Positions 11,620 to 22,875 of a stretch of DNA of 64,000 nucleotides are shown here, piece after piece (within the stretch, counting starts at the first letter, position 1; every line of letters begins with the position of its first letter). Under the pieces are notes generated by a model. It saw only the letters and a list, made by a program, of their open reading frames with translations. It was not told the DNA's origin and searched no databases. Origin of the DNA: Isoetes taiwanensis (Eukaryota > Streptophyta > Lycopodiopsida > Isoetales > Isoetaceae). The DNA lies in the NCBI GenBank assembly GCA_021234155.1, contig JAJEKV010000027.1:2038032-2102031 (forward strand), read 5' to 3'. The translations under genes and the position numbers were made by a program.

Positions 11620-13450
11620 CGGTGGACGTGAAACCCCACCTTGCCGCGACCAAAGCAACGTGCCTCCATCCTGTCTTATGCCCTTGATGTGAGCTAGCTA
11701 TTGTCAACGGGATTCCTGTTACAGTCTACATATGGATCAACGTTGAAGTGGATCAAAATCGGATTTTTTCTACATTTTTGTTAAAACCCGAAGATGATAG
11801 GTGTGGCCTTTGCAGATAAAATCGCCACGCGGATTTAATTTATCTTAGCTTTGAATTAAACGGCGCCGCGGCTTTTTGATTATATTTCGTTGTCATTAAA
11901 CTAAATCACCGGAAAGCGATTTGGTGAAGACTAAATCAAATCAATACCGGCGGCCGTTTGTATTGTTTGTGTGATCATATCTTGCCGACGGGGCATACAT
12001 GTTTGATGTTTTAGCTGCCTATGCTTTCTAAAAAGGTTGTGGTATTCCGACCTAAACGAGTCCCTTTGGAAGATTTTCCTCAAAACATAAAATGGCTAGA
12101 TCAGTTTCATCGGACACCAAGTAGAATCAAACACCAAGTGGATCTATCCGCCGTCGAGACTTGAAGGAGATGCTAGATGAGGCATTTAGGTTATTTCGGT
12201 TGGTATTTGGTCATCCATGGAACTAAGGAACATCAAGGATACTTTGGAGGCACTGGGAAATGCGTAGACATTGGTTGACCTTTTTGGGGATCGTAACAAA
12301 ATGTGTGAAGTTCACTAATCTCAAGGATCCAACAAAGCCTATCTTCATCAAACACTTGAGTAACATGATTATAGACCTAACTTAGTATCGAGAATAAGGA
12401 TGATATAATCATAGTGGATGATGATGCTCTCAAATGCTTCTACAATCAAATGCAGCCCCGAATCCACCATCTTATCCATCCAAAAATTTTTCGCCATGCA
12501 TGATTTTACGGTGAAGTTTATGTCTATTATGAATAATTTGATATGAGGATGACGGTGCATGAAGTGTTGGGATTCACACCTTTAAATCGGATAGAATGGT
12601 CGACATGGAACCACACCTTGTTAAATACGGAAAAACATGGATTGATCTCTTTAATGTTTTATTGGAATATATGATATTTTTGTATGATATTTATGCCATG
12701 TATCGATAATTTCGGTCTCCGTAAATTGCCCTCAAGAAATAATGTAATCTATTATTATCAAACCTAATATTTTCATCTAAATGCTGTTCAATTTTGGTCT
12801 CATCTATCTTAGCAACTTTCTCTTCATTTTTGCATATTTCAATTCGCATATGAAACGACACACGTGAATTGCAACGTTATTTATCAAGTCCAAAAAAAAA
12901 GATTAAAAAGAACAAAACCCCCCTAGAAGACAACAGCAGGTTGGCGTGATTTTGGAGTTGACATAATCCCAATTTAATTGGTTGATGGTTGGAGAGTGAT
13001 TCATACACTATTTCTTTAACTTCGTTCGCATCAACATCTTCACACAACAATGCTCCATGTTTTCCTCCTCCCGAGCACAAAAACCAGATCAGAGGTCTTC
13101 AAGGAGTTACTCTCATTTCTATGCTAACAAAACATGTATTTCCATTCTCTGCTTTATTAGACTTGTCCTTATGCTTCTGCAATATTTGTTCCGTGCCGAG
13201 CTCCAAAGATTTCAGGCCAATTCCCATGAAGTCATGGTATCAAGTATTCTATTGTTTTGAAGTAGCAATTTTGACTGATTGTGAAAACATGACTTTGAAG
13301 CATGATTTCAGCCACTTCACCCTCCAGCCATGGAGGGCAACCCTTCGTGCGCAGCGCCTTGTTTAACTGCCACAATCATCTGTCCATACACATCTTAGAG
13401 CATGTCAACACGATGACCGCTCTATTCATATATTTGGGGGAACACGTTTT
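11620..13450. other. Gene-free interval
   Basis: No gene or complete mobile element could be recognised. The GC-rich 11.34-11.7 kb segment has an open frame (11368-11619) rich in Arg, Lys and Ser but without a domain. The rest is AT-rich noncoding sequence. Confidence 0.45.
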
Positions 13451-13574
13451 CTAAAAACTCTTGTGCCAGATTCGGTAATTATAAATAAAAGAAAAATGGA
13501 ACTTCTGCTAGTTAAGAAAAAATCTGAATTTGAGGTTTGCTCACTTGATCATACAATATGTATATTTGTACAGC

Positions 13575-13735
13575 TTGTCAGCAGTCTTATTGCTGCCACA
13601 ATTTTTCCCTCGAAAACCCTTCGGGGCGGGGGTTTTTTATCTAGGCAGTAATATGCCTGCTGCACTCCTGTATTGGGTCCCATAGGTCGATTGGTCTCCG
13701 TGGACGATAAAAAACATTCAATTCAATTCAATTCA
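13575..13735 (+). mobile_element. 3' tail of an RTE-like LINE (plus)
   Basis: The tail has TTTTTCCCTCGAAAACCC, a GGGGTTTTTT complement, TTGGGTCCCATAGG, TTGGTCTCCGTGGACG, then an A run and an (ATTCA)n tail at 13718-13735. Only about 160 bp of the element remains. It is a fragment of the same family that carries RT motifs at 28-30.4 kb. Confidence 0.75.
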
Positions 13736-14096
13736 TGATAACGAGTTAACGACCTATTATCTCCTATGATTGAAAAAAAGGGTAGGTGTTGCATACGGTC
13801 TGGCATGTATACGTGTGCCAAAGCCCTGCATTGATGATGTCAAAAAATTAGGTTTATAGTTTTTATGGTTAGGGGTTTCTTGGGAAGATTATATTATTGG
13901 GCTTTTGTAGAAGGTTTTGGCTCATGTTATTTTCACAGAAAAGGAGCAAATGCGTGGAGGCAATGACATCTACATCTAGGACATGGGTATGGTAGGGGGG
14001 ATTTGCTAATTCTCTTCGATTTGAAGGCTAGTTAGTAGGAAAAGAAGGCTTTTGTCTTAAATCACATCAGATAATCCCATGTCCCACGTCACATAT

Positions 14097-17000
14097 ATTT
14101 TTTTTTTTTTTTTTGAAGGACGACAAACTTTATTGAAACTCCAAGCCAAAAGCAAAATACAAATGCAGAGGCGGGAATAAAGTCTCAGAGGATAATCATG
14201 ATCCACTGAGTAGAACCACCAGCCTATGCATAAGACAACACACTCAAATAAGACTCAAATATCAACTGCCGCATTAAGGTGAGCTGTTTAAGAGCAATGG
14301 TAAGCCTTAACGATTCTAGCTTGTGCGTCCTGGAGGACAATTGCAGGAGGAATATCCAAACCCTGAAAGATAGACGCCTTCTCAAGGCCTTCCGATGGAC
14401 CACAACAACCATCGATGCTAAATGAAATGCTTGGCTCCGAACTTATTCCAAGCATCCGCATAGATAGCCGAAGCACTTGCCGACTCGCCAATGTCACATG
14501 AAAAGAGAAAGCAGCCAAGACCAAACAGTTGGAGATGAACACACAAAAAGAAACAATGCTCAATGGTCTCGCCCCTTTGCTTGCACAATTGGGCGTAGTG
14601 TCGACACTCGAGGATCAAATCGGTGGACGTTAACGCTCACACCCAGGGCATCCAGTGAAGAATCTGCCACCAAAGCACGCCCACCTTAGGATGGAGTAGT
14701 TTATCCCAAGCCCAAGTCCATATCGTCTCCAATTAGGGAGGCTTAAAGTTTAAGGGACCACATAGTGGATGGCGGAAGGATATCACTATTGACAAAAGCT
14801 TATACATAGAATTCACAAGCCTATGCTCATGAATACTCGGTGGGAAACCCACATGCACCCTTCAATAGCCTCGAGAAACCAACGGCAGAGTAGTACTAGC
14901 AACCTTTTGCCAAATAGGTATGTCCCATCGGAGACAATGAGAATTTTGTTTGAAAGATTTGCCATGTCGCCATCGCCGTAATCATACCATGCCGCGAATC
15001 GGCCAAGATTCCTCGCTAACCTCCAAGCCGTTGAGTTAATGGATGAACCGAGGCACAAAGTGGAAGATTATTTTTCCACGTGTATCCACCAACAAGGGCA
15101 CTCACTGATGACATGCAACAAGATCAATCCGAAATAGGGTCCTTATTGTCTCCCATGACTCCAGTAAGCCTTTCAAAAAGGAGAGGCATTAGGAAAAGGG
15201 CATAGCCGATAAAAAGAAACCCAAGGAAGCGCCGGGTTTTAATATAGCTTTCCCAAAAGGAACACAATGTGCAAGTGATCGCTTCACCAATCGTGACTCT
15301 GTGTGAGTCAACCATATCCTTAAGGATCCTCCCAAATGAATTTAGAAATTAAAATCTTACTCTGCAGTCATACCCAAACCACCTCCCAAATTTCGCTTGG
15401 TGCATTTGGACCATGCAACCTGACACAAAGATGCTCCCTCGGCCCCCCACCCCAAATAAAGTTACGGGACAATCGTAACAATCACCCGGAAAATTTAGAC
15501 CGGAGAAGCCGTAAGGGAAGAGGCCATATAGACATGGGAATTACTTAGAAGAACATGCTTAGCAGAGAGCTTAGCAAAGATTCCACCAAAACAAATGCCA
15601 CGCAACCCTTCAATGATAATATCCCAAGCATCAGAGGTAGAAATATGAATACCCACAGGTATACCAAGAAGTTTAGTAGCCTTCCCATGAGGAAGCACCT
15701 TCCAAGGAAAATCCGCAACACAAGAAGACACAACCCCATCAAGCGTCCATAATGCAGAACACTTAGGCCAACCAACAAGAACTCCAGATGCTAAAGAGAA
15801 AGTATCAAGAAGAAGCTTTGCATTCAAGATTGTCCGTATCAAAGAACAAGAAAGAGGAACGTGTCATCCGTGATACCGGTTACAAATTTCCTCGCGGAAC
15901 CATCCTCCATACTCAACCCCTGCACTATCCCATCCTGCATGGCCTTAGCAAATAGCTGTGAGAGGACCTCAGCTACTATTGTGAACAAAAGTGGAGCTAA
16001 TGGGCAACCTTGGCGAACACCTCGCCCAACCGAAAAAATAGTGGAGGGTCCCCCCTGAAACAACACAGTAGATCGTACGGAAATATGGAGCTTCATAACA
16101 TCATCATGGTGGAATCACGACCAAAGCCCAATGTTAAGAGGCTTTTTTTCCAAAAATTCCCAATCTACACCGGTCATATGCTTTGGCAAAAATCTAATTT
16201 AAGATAGACTATACGCTTTGACCTTTCAATCTGGCCCAATACATACCCTCATAAGCAAAAAGCAACATTGTCTAAAATGATCCTCCTTGGCAAGAATCCC
16301 ATTGAGTAGGAGAGACCGATACACGCCAAGACATCACGCGACTTTGTCCGCAAGGGCCTTCGCAAATATTTTATACTGTAAGGAAGACAATAATGTGATA
16401 GGGCGGTCCGATATTGTCTTGGCTCTTTACTTTTTGGGAATAAGAGAAATACAAACCAAGATTAATGATCTTATCCAAACTTGAACCTACGGTAAACTCA
16501 CGTAGCATTGTAAAGATCGCGAACCCAACCAATCCCAATATTCCGGAAAAATTCCACCGGGAAAACCATCCAGCCGAGGGCACTTGTCTTTCTTTAAAAA
16601 GAGAAGTGCCGAAATGTAAGTCATTGATGGTGATCTCGGACTCTGGGTGTGCATCTTTGCCCCCGACACAATGGGATGGATTTCGACAAGACAAAGCTAG
16701 ATTGCATATCCTCGAAAAGGGCAACCGATGTCCGGAAAAAATGAGGAAAAGTGGTCGCGGAAGATACCGCTTCAATCGAACCGGATCGAGAACACTCGAA
16801 CCATCGGGCAAAATAAGGGAGCTAATAGATGCCATCACGCCTTCTCTTAGCGGCCCGAAAAAAGAAGTGAGAGCATCTATCACCAGATCTAAACCATTCT
16901 AGTCCAGCCTTTATCCTGGCTTGATTCACCTGAGCCGTCTCAATGGCCTTAATCTCTGTCAATATTTCTTTCTCTCTAATACCAGAAGAAGGGGCAAGAG

Positions 17001-17716
17001 CACGGCATCTGATACGGTTAATTAGCCTCTAGTCCTAAACCACCCGGCATGACCTTTGCTAGCAAAGGGATTTAATGACCCCGAGAGCAGCAACAACACC
17101 AGTTATACCACCACAACGAGAGAATTCATGAGACCATGCATTCCGACAACCTGCAATGAATTCACTATCCTTCAGATGTTTAGTATTGAGCTTGAAATAA
17201 GTTTTTGTAGCTCTTCGCCATAGAGGTTGTCTGGTAGAAAACCATTGTGGATTATGATCTGAAACTGCACGATCCAACAAATTAGTTCTGCAGAATCAAG
17301 AAAATCAGCAGCTTACTCTTGCATTATAATAGCCGCGATCATGTTCCGGGCGTAGGCTCTACCATTGCCTGTCCATCCATTGCACCATGTGAAGGATTGA
17401 TCACCCTCGATCTCCACAAGGCCACAATCATGCAGCAGGCGTTGCCATTGCTCCCGCTCAAATCCCTGAACCACCTGTGATCCCTGCCACACCTGTCTGC
17501 CTCAATTTCAACCATATTGAAATCTCCAATGAGCAACCATGCCACATTATTGCCTAGCCTGAGAACTTTGCTACGAAGAGAGGCCCACAAAGCTCCCCTT
17601 TGACGCGGATAATTGTGAGCATAAACATTCACTAAACCACATTCCCCGTTCTTCCCACTTAACAACCTGCAGTTAATTGTCAACTTAATTCTGTCTTTTT
17701 TGACAAACTTGTCCAT
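14097..17716 (-). pseudogene. L1 ORF2 remainder: endonuclease, RT, zf-RVT, poly(A)
   Basis: Reading on the minus strand from 17716, the sequence resumes in the endonuclease (GLVNVYAHN, then LLIGDFN with the conserved GDFN). Reverse-transcriptase pieces follow: GVRQGCPLAPLLF near 16.02 kb and a TDD in place of the catalytic ADD near 15.86 kb. A zf-RVT-like block (CKQRGETIEHCFFLC) lies near 14.57 kb. The 3' end reads AATAAAGTTTGTC, then CGTCCTTCA and poly(A). Several frameshifts and the altered YADD show it is inactive. Confidence 0.8.
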
Positions 17717-17935
17717 TTTTTCAGCAGCAAGATGGAATTAGTCTTCGGAAAACCCTAAACGCCATGTAGTGACCGTCGTGCACAGAATCAGTCGTAACTT
17801 TCTTCTCGGGTGTCAGAATTTGATGATCTTTGGTGCGTTGGGAAGCTGATTTTGAGAGCTTTCCGAGGGTGTGCTGCATCAGGTATTTCTTTGCTGTTAG
17901 TCCTGCCGGATTTGCTGTCTTAAATCTCGGCCAGT

Positions 17936-19657
17936 ATGGCGTTGCGAGCTTCTTCTTCCAAAGTGGCTCTGCTGTCTTCAATTTCCTCCCTGCCAGTGCC
18001 AGGTGAGTCTGTAGCGATGCACAATAATCCTTTGGCTCGTCCTGAGGGTCCTGCGTCTGAAGAAGGGGACTCTAGATTCTCTACAGAGGATTTCCCTCAG
18101 TTGCCTCCACGAGGTCATGTTTCCGTTATTTCTGCTCCTGTGGTTTCTATTGCGGGTCAAATTGCATCTTCTGGTAATGCTTCCACTCCCCCTGTTTCTC
18201 CACCTTCAGCCGCTCCGCTTGCCTTACCTTGGAGAGCAGTTGCCACTGCCAACAGCAACACACGAGATTGATTTGGTGAGTGGATTAAGAAAGACATGCC
18301 TTCAGCTGCTTCTTCTGCTCGAGTCTCTGCTGCTATTGATATGATGGTTCAGAATAACAGGAAGGATATTGGTAGTTTGCTTAGCGAGCTTCAGGCAAAG
18401 GAGAGTCAACTTGATTTTGAACTACCTCCTGTGGATGTCTTCTATCAAACAGAGGTGTGCAGAGATACTTTAGTGGCATCTGGCTACAATGTTGTGCGGA
18501 TTGATCATGATTTGCACAAGAGGTGTATCAGTAACTTGATGTCATTTGGTGTGGTGGGCCATTATACCGGTGCGTATCTGGATATTAGGAAGCTTGGTTA
18601 CTGGTTGACAGGCCATCTCCGCAGGATTGGTCTTCCCGCTTATCGCACCTTGAAAATGCTTGGGAAAAATTTCTTTCTGGTTATGTTTGATGATGTTGCG
18701 GTTGCTGATCAATTGGTCACTCGTGGTGTTGATCCTATGTGGAGTGATTACGTGTTATACCAACCTTATTCTCCTGGCTTCTCACCGGGTATGTGTAATG
18801 CTTTAAAGATGCCTTGTTGGTTTTCTATTGTAAATCTTCCACCTGATCTACTTGTGCCGGACTTCCTTGTGGGTGTTGCTAATGGTTTGGGTACTCACTT
18901 GGCTCACTCTGTAGTTGATGGTGCTAAGATTTGTGTTTCTCTGCCTTGTGGTCGAGCTCTGCCTAGTTCAGTTATCATCAATAGTGGTCCTATGTTCCTC
19001 AAATTTGATTTGCAACTACTGAATGGTCCGCAACTTGCTGATTTGTTTCCCCAACTTGAGCTCTTTGCAAATTTTCGTGCTAAGCGGGATCGCCCTGCCA
19101 ATGTTCCGATTTCTTCTTCGCCTCTCCCCTCTGCTTCCCCCAGAGCTGTGCCTCCCCAGTCCACGTCCTCTAAAGATGCAATTGACAAGGATGTTGATAT
19201 GCCCTCCGCCTCTAATATGCAGTCTGTGCCAGTTTTTAGTGCTGATGCTAGAGCTAAATTGCAAATGATTCAAGAGCAGCAGGAACGGCGTGAAAGAGCT
19301 ACAAATGGCTGGACAAAAGTTAATTTAAAGAAGGCTGCCCCTAATAAATTTGCTCAGTCTGCCTCTCAGGCGGCACATCCTAGTGGAGATAGGCATGGTA
19401 ATGCACCTGAGGTGCTCCGTAGAGGGCCAGAGCAGGGAGGTGGCTCTCCCTTATCACAATCTGCACCTAACATGGAGAGGGTGGAGCAGAGCGGAGGCTC
19501 CCCTCTACCAATTGTTCCAGGACACAATGGAAGGGTGGAACAGAGAGGAGGCTCCCCCTTGCCACTTACTCGCACACGATGGGCAGACCTCTCAGATGCA
19601 GTTAATCTTCTTGGGGCCACTGAGATGGATGTGGAGGACCCTCCATTGCCCACATGA
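17936..19657 (+). pseudogene. L1 ORF1 (DUF4283-type RNA-binding protein) with one premature stop
   Basis: The frame from ATG 17936 to TGA 19657 is open except for one in-frame TGA at 18269-18271, giving 573 codons with the stop. The middle resembles the DUF4283 domain of plant LINE ORF1 proteins: around 18580-18860 there is GYWLTG, LGKNFFLVMF and a W-x-P-Y-x-P-G-F pattern before PCWFSIVNLP. The C-terminal third is Pro/Ser-rich, with three Gly-Gly-Ser-Pro-Leu repeats near 19440-19560. ORF1 proteins coat LINE RNA during retrotransposition. The stop separates about 111 N-terminal residues from the rest; ATG 18296 opens a 453-codon frame. About 219 bp of 5' UTR precede it. Confidence 0.8.
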
Positions 19658-19989
19658 ATATTCTTTCTTGGAATGTTAGGGGAGTGGCTTCTTCCCCAAG
19701 CAAAAGGAGTAGATTGTCCCTCTATCTATCTAAGTTCCCCAAGGATATATGTTGTTTTCAAGAGCACAAGTGCCGTAAAGGCGAGGTTCAAAAGCTGGCC
19801 AACATTTTGGGGCGTGATTATAATGTGCTTGTGGCGGCTGCTGATTCTGCTAAAGCCGGCGTTCTTACTGCATGGAAGCCCTCTTTGAATGTCACTTTCA
19901 CTCAAGTGGACAGGTTTGGTCGTTGGATAATTGTTAAGTGGGAAGAACGGGGGCAAGAATGTGGTTTAGTGAATGTTTACGTCACATAG
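19654..19989 (+). pseudogene. L1 ORF2, N-terminal endonuclease fragment
   Basis: ORF2 starts at ATG 19654 and overlaps the ORF1 stop by four bases (ATGA), which suggests stop-restart translation. The peptide begins MNILSWNVRG, the signature opening of the APE-like endonuclease of plant LINEs, and contains CFQEHKC, where the Glu matches the catalytic metal-binding residue. It is cut after about 108 residues, at GLVNVY, and runs into the target duplication. The missing remainder lies in reverse orientation at 14.1-17.7 kb. Confidence 0.85.
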
Positions 19990-20125
19990 ATTATTGTATT
20001 ATAGAGAGTAGTCTAAACATCCCTTTTGTTTAACAAAAAATAGGTTACAAGTTTAGTCCTAGGGGAACAATATCTTCCCCATGTTTCCTTCTAAAGTGTC
20101 GAGCATTACTGAAGTTTTCATGTAT

Positions 20126-20740
20126 TCATGCCCTTTCACCGTTCACTCTTACAAAAGAATTTGTCGGCTTGTTCATTGCCCCTGAATGGTTTCTCAATCT
20201 TTCTATTCCATTCACATCATCCCACCTGCCAATACTAGCATAAATATTTACCATGAATGAATAACCACTAGAATGATCTGGAATTATAGAGACTAACTGC
20301 GCAAAGCATCTTTGTCCAAGCTCTGGTTCATTATAAGTTTTACAGGCACTTAACAAAATTATCCACGTTTCTTTGGAAATAAAACATGATGCAGTATGAA
20401 GCAATTTTTTTGCCTCATACAAATGTTCAGATCAGGAAGGAGGTCCACCATGCAAATATAGTGATCCATATTTGATAAAAGGCCATATTTTTTTCCATCA
20501 TGTTAAAACACTCATGGTCTTTAAATGTCAAACTAGCCCGGCTTCCTGCAGTGAGGATACACATGAATGTAACTTCAGTTCGTATTAGGCCCTCATCACA
20601 CGTAATCTGGAACCATTGGACAATCTTGTTGCCTTTATCATTCATTCCATATGCACTAATCATTGCATTCCATATGACAATACCATGGGTTGGTAAAGTA
20701 TCAAAGATGCCACAATGCTATTGCAAGAGAATTGCATTTT
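20126..20740 (-). pseudogene. PPR protein C-terminus (E-type), degraded
   Basis: Minus-strand frames at 20427-20663 and 20126-20422 together resemble the end of a plant pentatricopeptide-repeat protein. WNAMISAYGMN begins a PPR unit. WIILLSACKTYNE and YSFMVNIYASIGRWDDV match the E and E+ motifs that end PLS-class organellar RNA-editing factors. The two pieces are in different frames and the N-terminal repeats are absent, so this is a pseudogene fragment. It directly flanks the right side of the 14-20 kb LINE. Confidence 0.65.
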
Positions 20741-20899
20741 GAGTACATGTCAGTAAGAGCATTTCCAATAAATATTTCTTTTTCTAACCCACTTCGACAA
20801 AATCTCAATATGAAATTCTCGTCCCTTCTCTCTAGCTCCTATATAGCCATAGGCTCTTAAGCTGCAAACGAATGTAAAAGCATCTAGAAAACACCCTCA

Positions 20900-21470
20900 G
20901 AATGCATTGCGTCATGACACCTCACTGCTTCTTGAGAAAAATCCATGGGGAGAACACCTCTGTAGCAAGAAGAACCTTATACATAGGATTCACCAAATGC
21001 TCGGCTTTAACATTCTCGTGAAGCACCCAAAGATGGGAAGCCACTACTTATGGTATAGATGGAAGAATCGAGATGACTTTCTACCAAATTGCACGATCCC
21101 CTCTCAACTTTGCCCAGAATTCTTCTCATGTCCTCTATCGTGTCTCATTATACTATGCAGAAATTGTAAGCACACTTGCTAATCTCCAGCATCGTTGTGT
21201 CAAGGGATGAATTGATGCTACCAAAGGGGCATCTGTTTGGTTATCACCCAAAGGTATCCACCAATAACTAAGCTCTAGTAAAACTTCTTGCCATAGGGTG
21301 GAAATAAAAAAGCGTGCGCATGGTGTCCCATGTAACACCCTCTGAGAAAAGGAGACCGTTAGGATAAGCTGGCAGAGGATCGAAAAGAGCCTAGGGAAGC
21401 ATTGGCTTGATAGATGGAGAACCGAAAGAGACACAACGATGCAAATACTAGTACAGAAGCCCTGAGCGGG
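20900..21470 (-). mobile_element. Possible remnant of L1 ORF2 C-terminal region
   Basis: The segment resembles, in codon style and scattered phrases, the post-RT region of the L1 at 14.6-15.3 kb (for example CTTATACATAGGATTCAC near 20977 against the similar CTTATACATAGAATTCAC at 14.8 kb). It has many stops. The match is by eye and weak. Confidence 0.3.
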
Positions 21471-21573
21471 GTACTCATCAACATTATTTTAAATCCTCCA
21501 GACGAACTTGGAAATCAGCTCTGTATCTTTTAAATGAGACTCCAAGGAACATCAGTATGACTTTCTATGTTCC

Positions 21574-22078
21574 ATGGAGGATTATTTCTGGGAACTGCAT
21601 ACCCGTATGTCAGCTCTACATCCTCCTGTTCCTGAGGTTGTGTTGCGGATTGTGGAAGAAGGTAAAATAACAACTCGCCAACATATTAAGTTTTTGTTTG
21701 TGGCTGACCTGGAGGGCTATGAAATTGCTTTTGATTTTGACAACCATTCTTTCCTTCTCTTTTGGTCGATGAAGGGCATCATCTCAAAATGGCTCGTCAA
21801 TGTAAACATGTTCTAGTTTCCCGTTTTTCTCAATCTTCTTCTAACCAGGCTTTTGCTCCGTCTTTTTCCTTGGCTAATGCACCACTAAAGCATGTACCAA
21901 TTGTCTTGGCTGTACTTTTTGTGGGCATCCTAGCCACCAAATTGAATCTTGTTTCGCTCGTATGGCGGCCGGAGCTCCTATAACGGGCCCTCTTACGCCT
22001 CCATCTTGCCATCTCTTCCAACCACTCAGTTGGCTCCACCACTGCCTCTGCATTTCATGCCTCGCCCCAATGCCTAAC
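21574..22078 (+). pseudogene. Retrotransposon gag fragment with CCHC zinc knuckle
   Basis: At 21911-21952 the frame encodes CTFCGHPSHQIESC, an exact C-X2-C-X4-H-X4-C zinc knuckle, with a further CXXC pair just upstream. Downstream it becomes Pro-rich. The upstream frame (from 21574) is a charged region that ends in another frame, so at least one frameshift separates them. The arrangement fits the nucleocapsid part of a Ty1/copia-type gag polyprotein. No LTR or pol was found beside it. Confidence 0.55.
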
Positions 22079-22232
22079 TGTCTTGAGTGCTATCTTGTTC
22101 GAGACTATATGGGAAAAAGTAAAAAGTCAAAAATATAAAAGATAAAAAATATATACGGTTTGGATTGAGTGTGATTCTTTCTTGAGCCTTCAGGGCATAC
22201 ATAAGTTTTTTTTTTTTTATCTATTTGACTAT

Positions 22233-22256
22233 ATTTATATATATATATATATATAA
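22233..22256. repeat. (TA)n microsatellite
   Basis: An alternating TA tract of about 24 bp lies in AT-rich noncoding sequence. Confidence 0.85.
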
Positions 22257-22566
22257 CATTGGGTTTTCTAGTTATATCTTCTCTATTTGACTCTTAATTA
22301 ACTTGTTTTCAAATTGTTCTCCATATTCATCTTTAATTCCTCATTTGGAAATTAATCCTTTAATTGCCGATGAGTGGCATCTTTGACTCTTGTTTTGAAC
22401 TGATTACATGATGCATTACCATTTTGGCAATCTATTTCGTCAGCCAACAAATCATAAATTGGATCCAATTTGGTCATCGCTTGCCTTGGAATGATTTTCA
22501 ACCTTCATATGGACTTTGCCTGCTTAGCAATTTAATTGGGAAACCCAAGATGAAGAATGGTTAGAC

Positions 22567-22875
22567 ATGCAAAATAAGCAATTGGAATCAAAAGAAAAGG
22601 AAGAAGATCTAGCACTTTGCCAAAAGGAAGAAACTGACAGTATTATGTGCAACGAGAAATTAAAAGAAATGGAAGGTCAAGATGAGAAAATCAATCAAAT
22701 AGAGGATGAAAAGAAAAGAGAGAGGGAATTTTTTCAAAGAATAGCAAAGGACGAGAAGTTGATGGAAGAGAAGAAAGAGAAAGCAAGGACAAGAAGACCA
22801 ACTGAACGCAGAGCATTATCACTAGAGGCTATTAAAGAAAAAGTTATGGAAGTACTGGAGAATATCATTGAATGA
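22567..22875 (+). other. Lys/Glu-rich open frame, possible coiled coil
   Basis: A 102-codon frame is strongly charged (Lys, Glu, Arg) with spaced hydrophobic residues compatible with a coiled coil. It ends RRALSLEAIKEKVMEVLENIIE-like, a short helical pattern. There is no promoter, intron or homologous context that I recognise. The sequence to 24.2 kb carries several purine-rich frames on the plus strand with frequent stops, so this may be one piece of a decayed gene or element. The function is unknown. Confidence 0.25.

Larger units (their letters stand above)
14087..19988. mobile_element. L1-type LINE with inverted 5' half (twin-priming structure)
   Basis: The 10 bp sequence ACGTCACATA occurs at 14087-14096 and again at 19979-19988 and flanks the insertion. 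Inside the left copy is a poly-T, the poly(A) tail of a minus-strand element running to about 17716. From 17717 the sequence switches to plus-strand sense: 5' UTR, ORF1, and the start of ORF2 up to about 19978. Both halves break at the same point of the ORF2 endonuclease, around the residues GLVNVY, with an overlap of about 80 bp. This is the geometry expected when one LINE RNA is reverse-transcribed from both nicked target strands. The insertion is about 5.9 kb and close to full length. Both ORFs carry disabling lesions. Confidence 0.85.
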
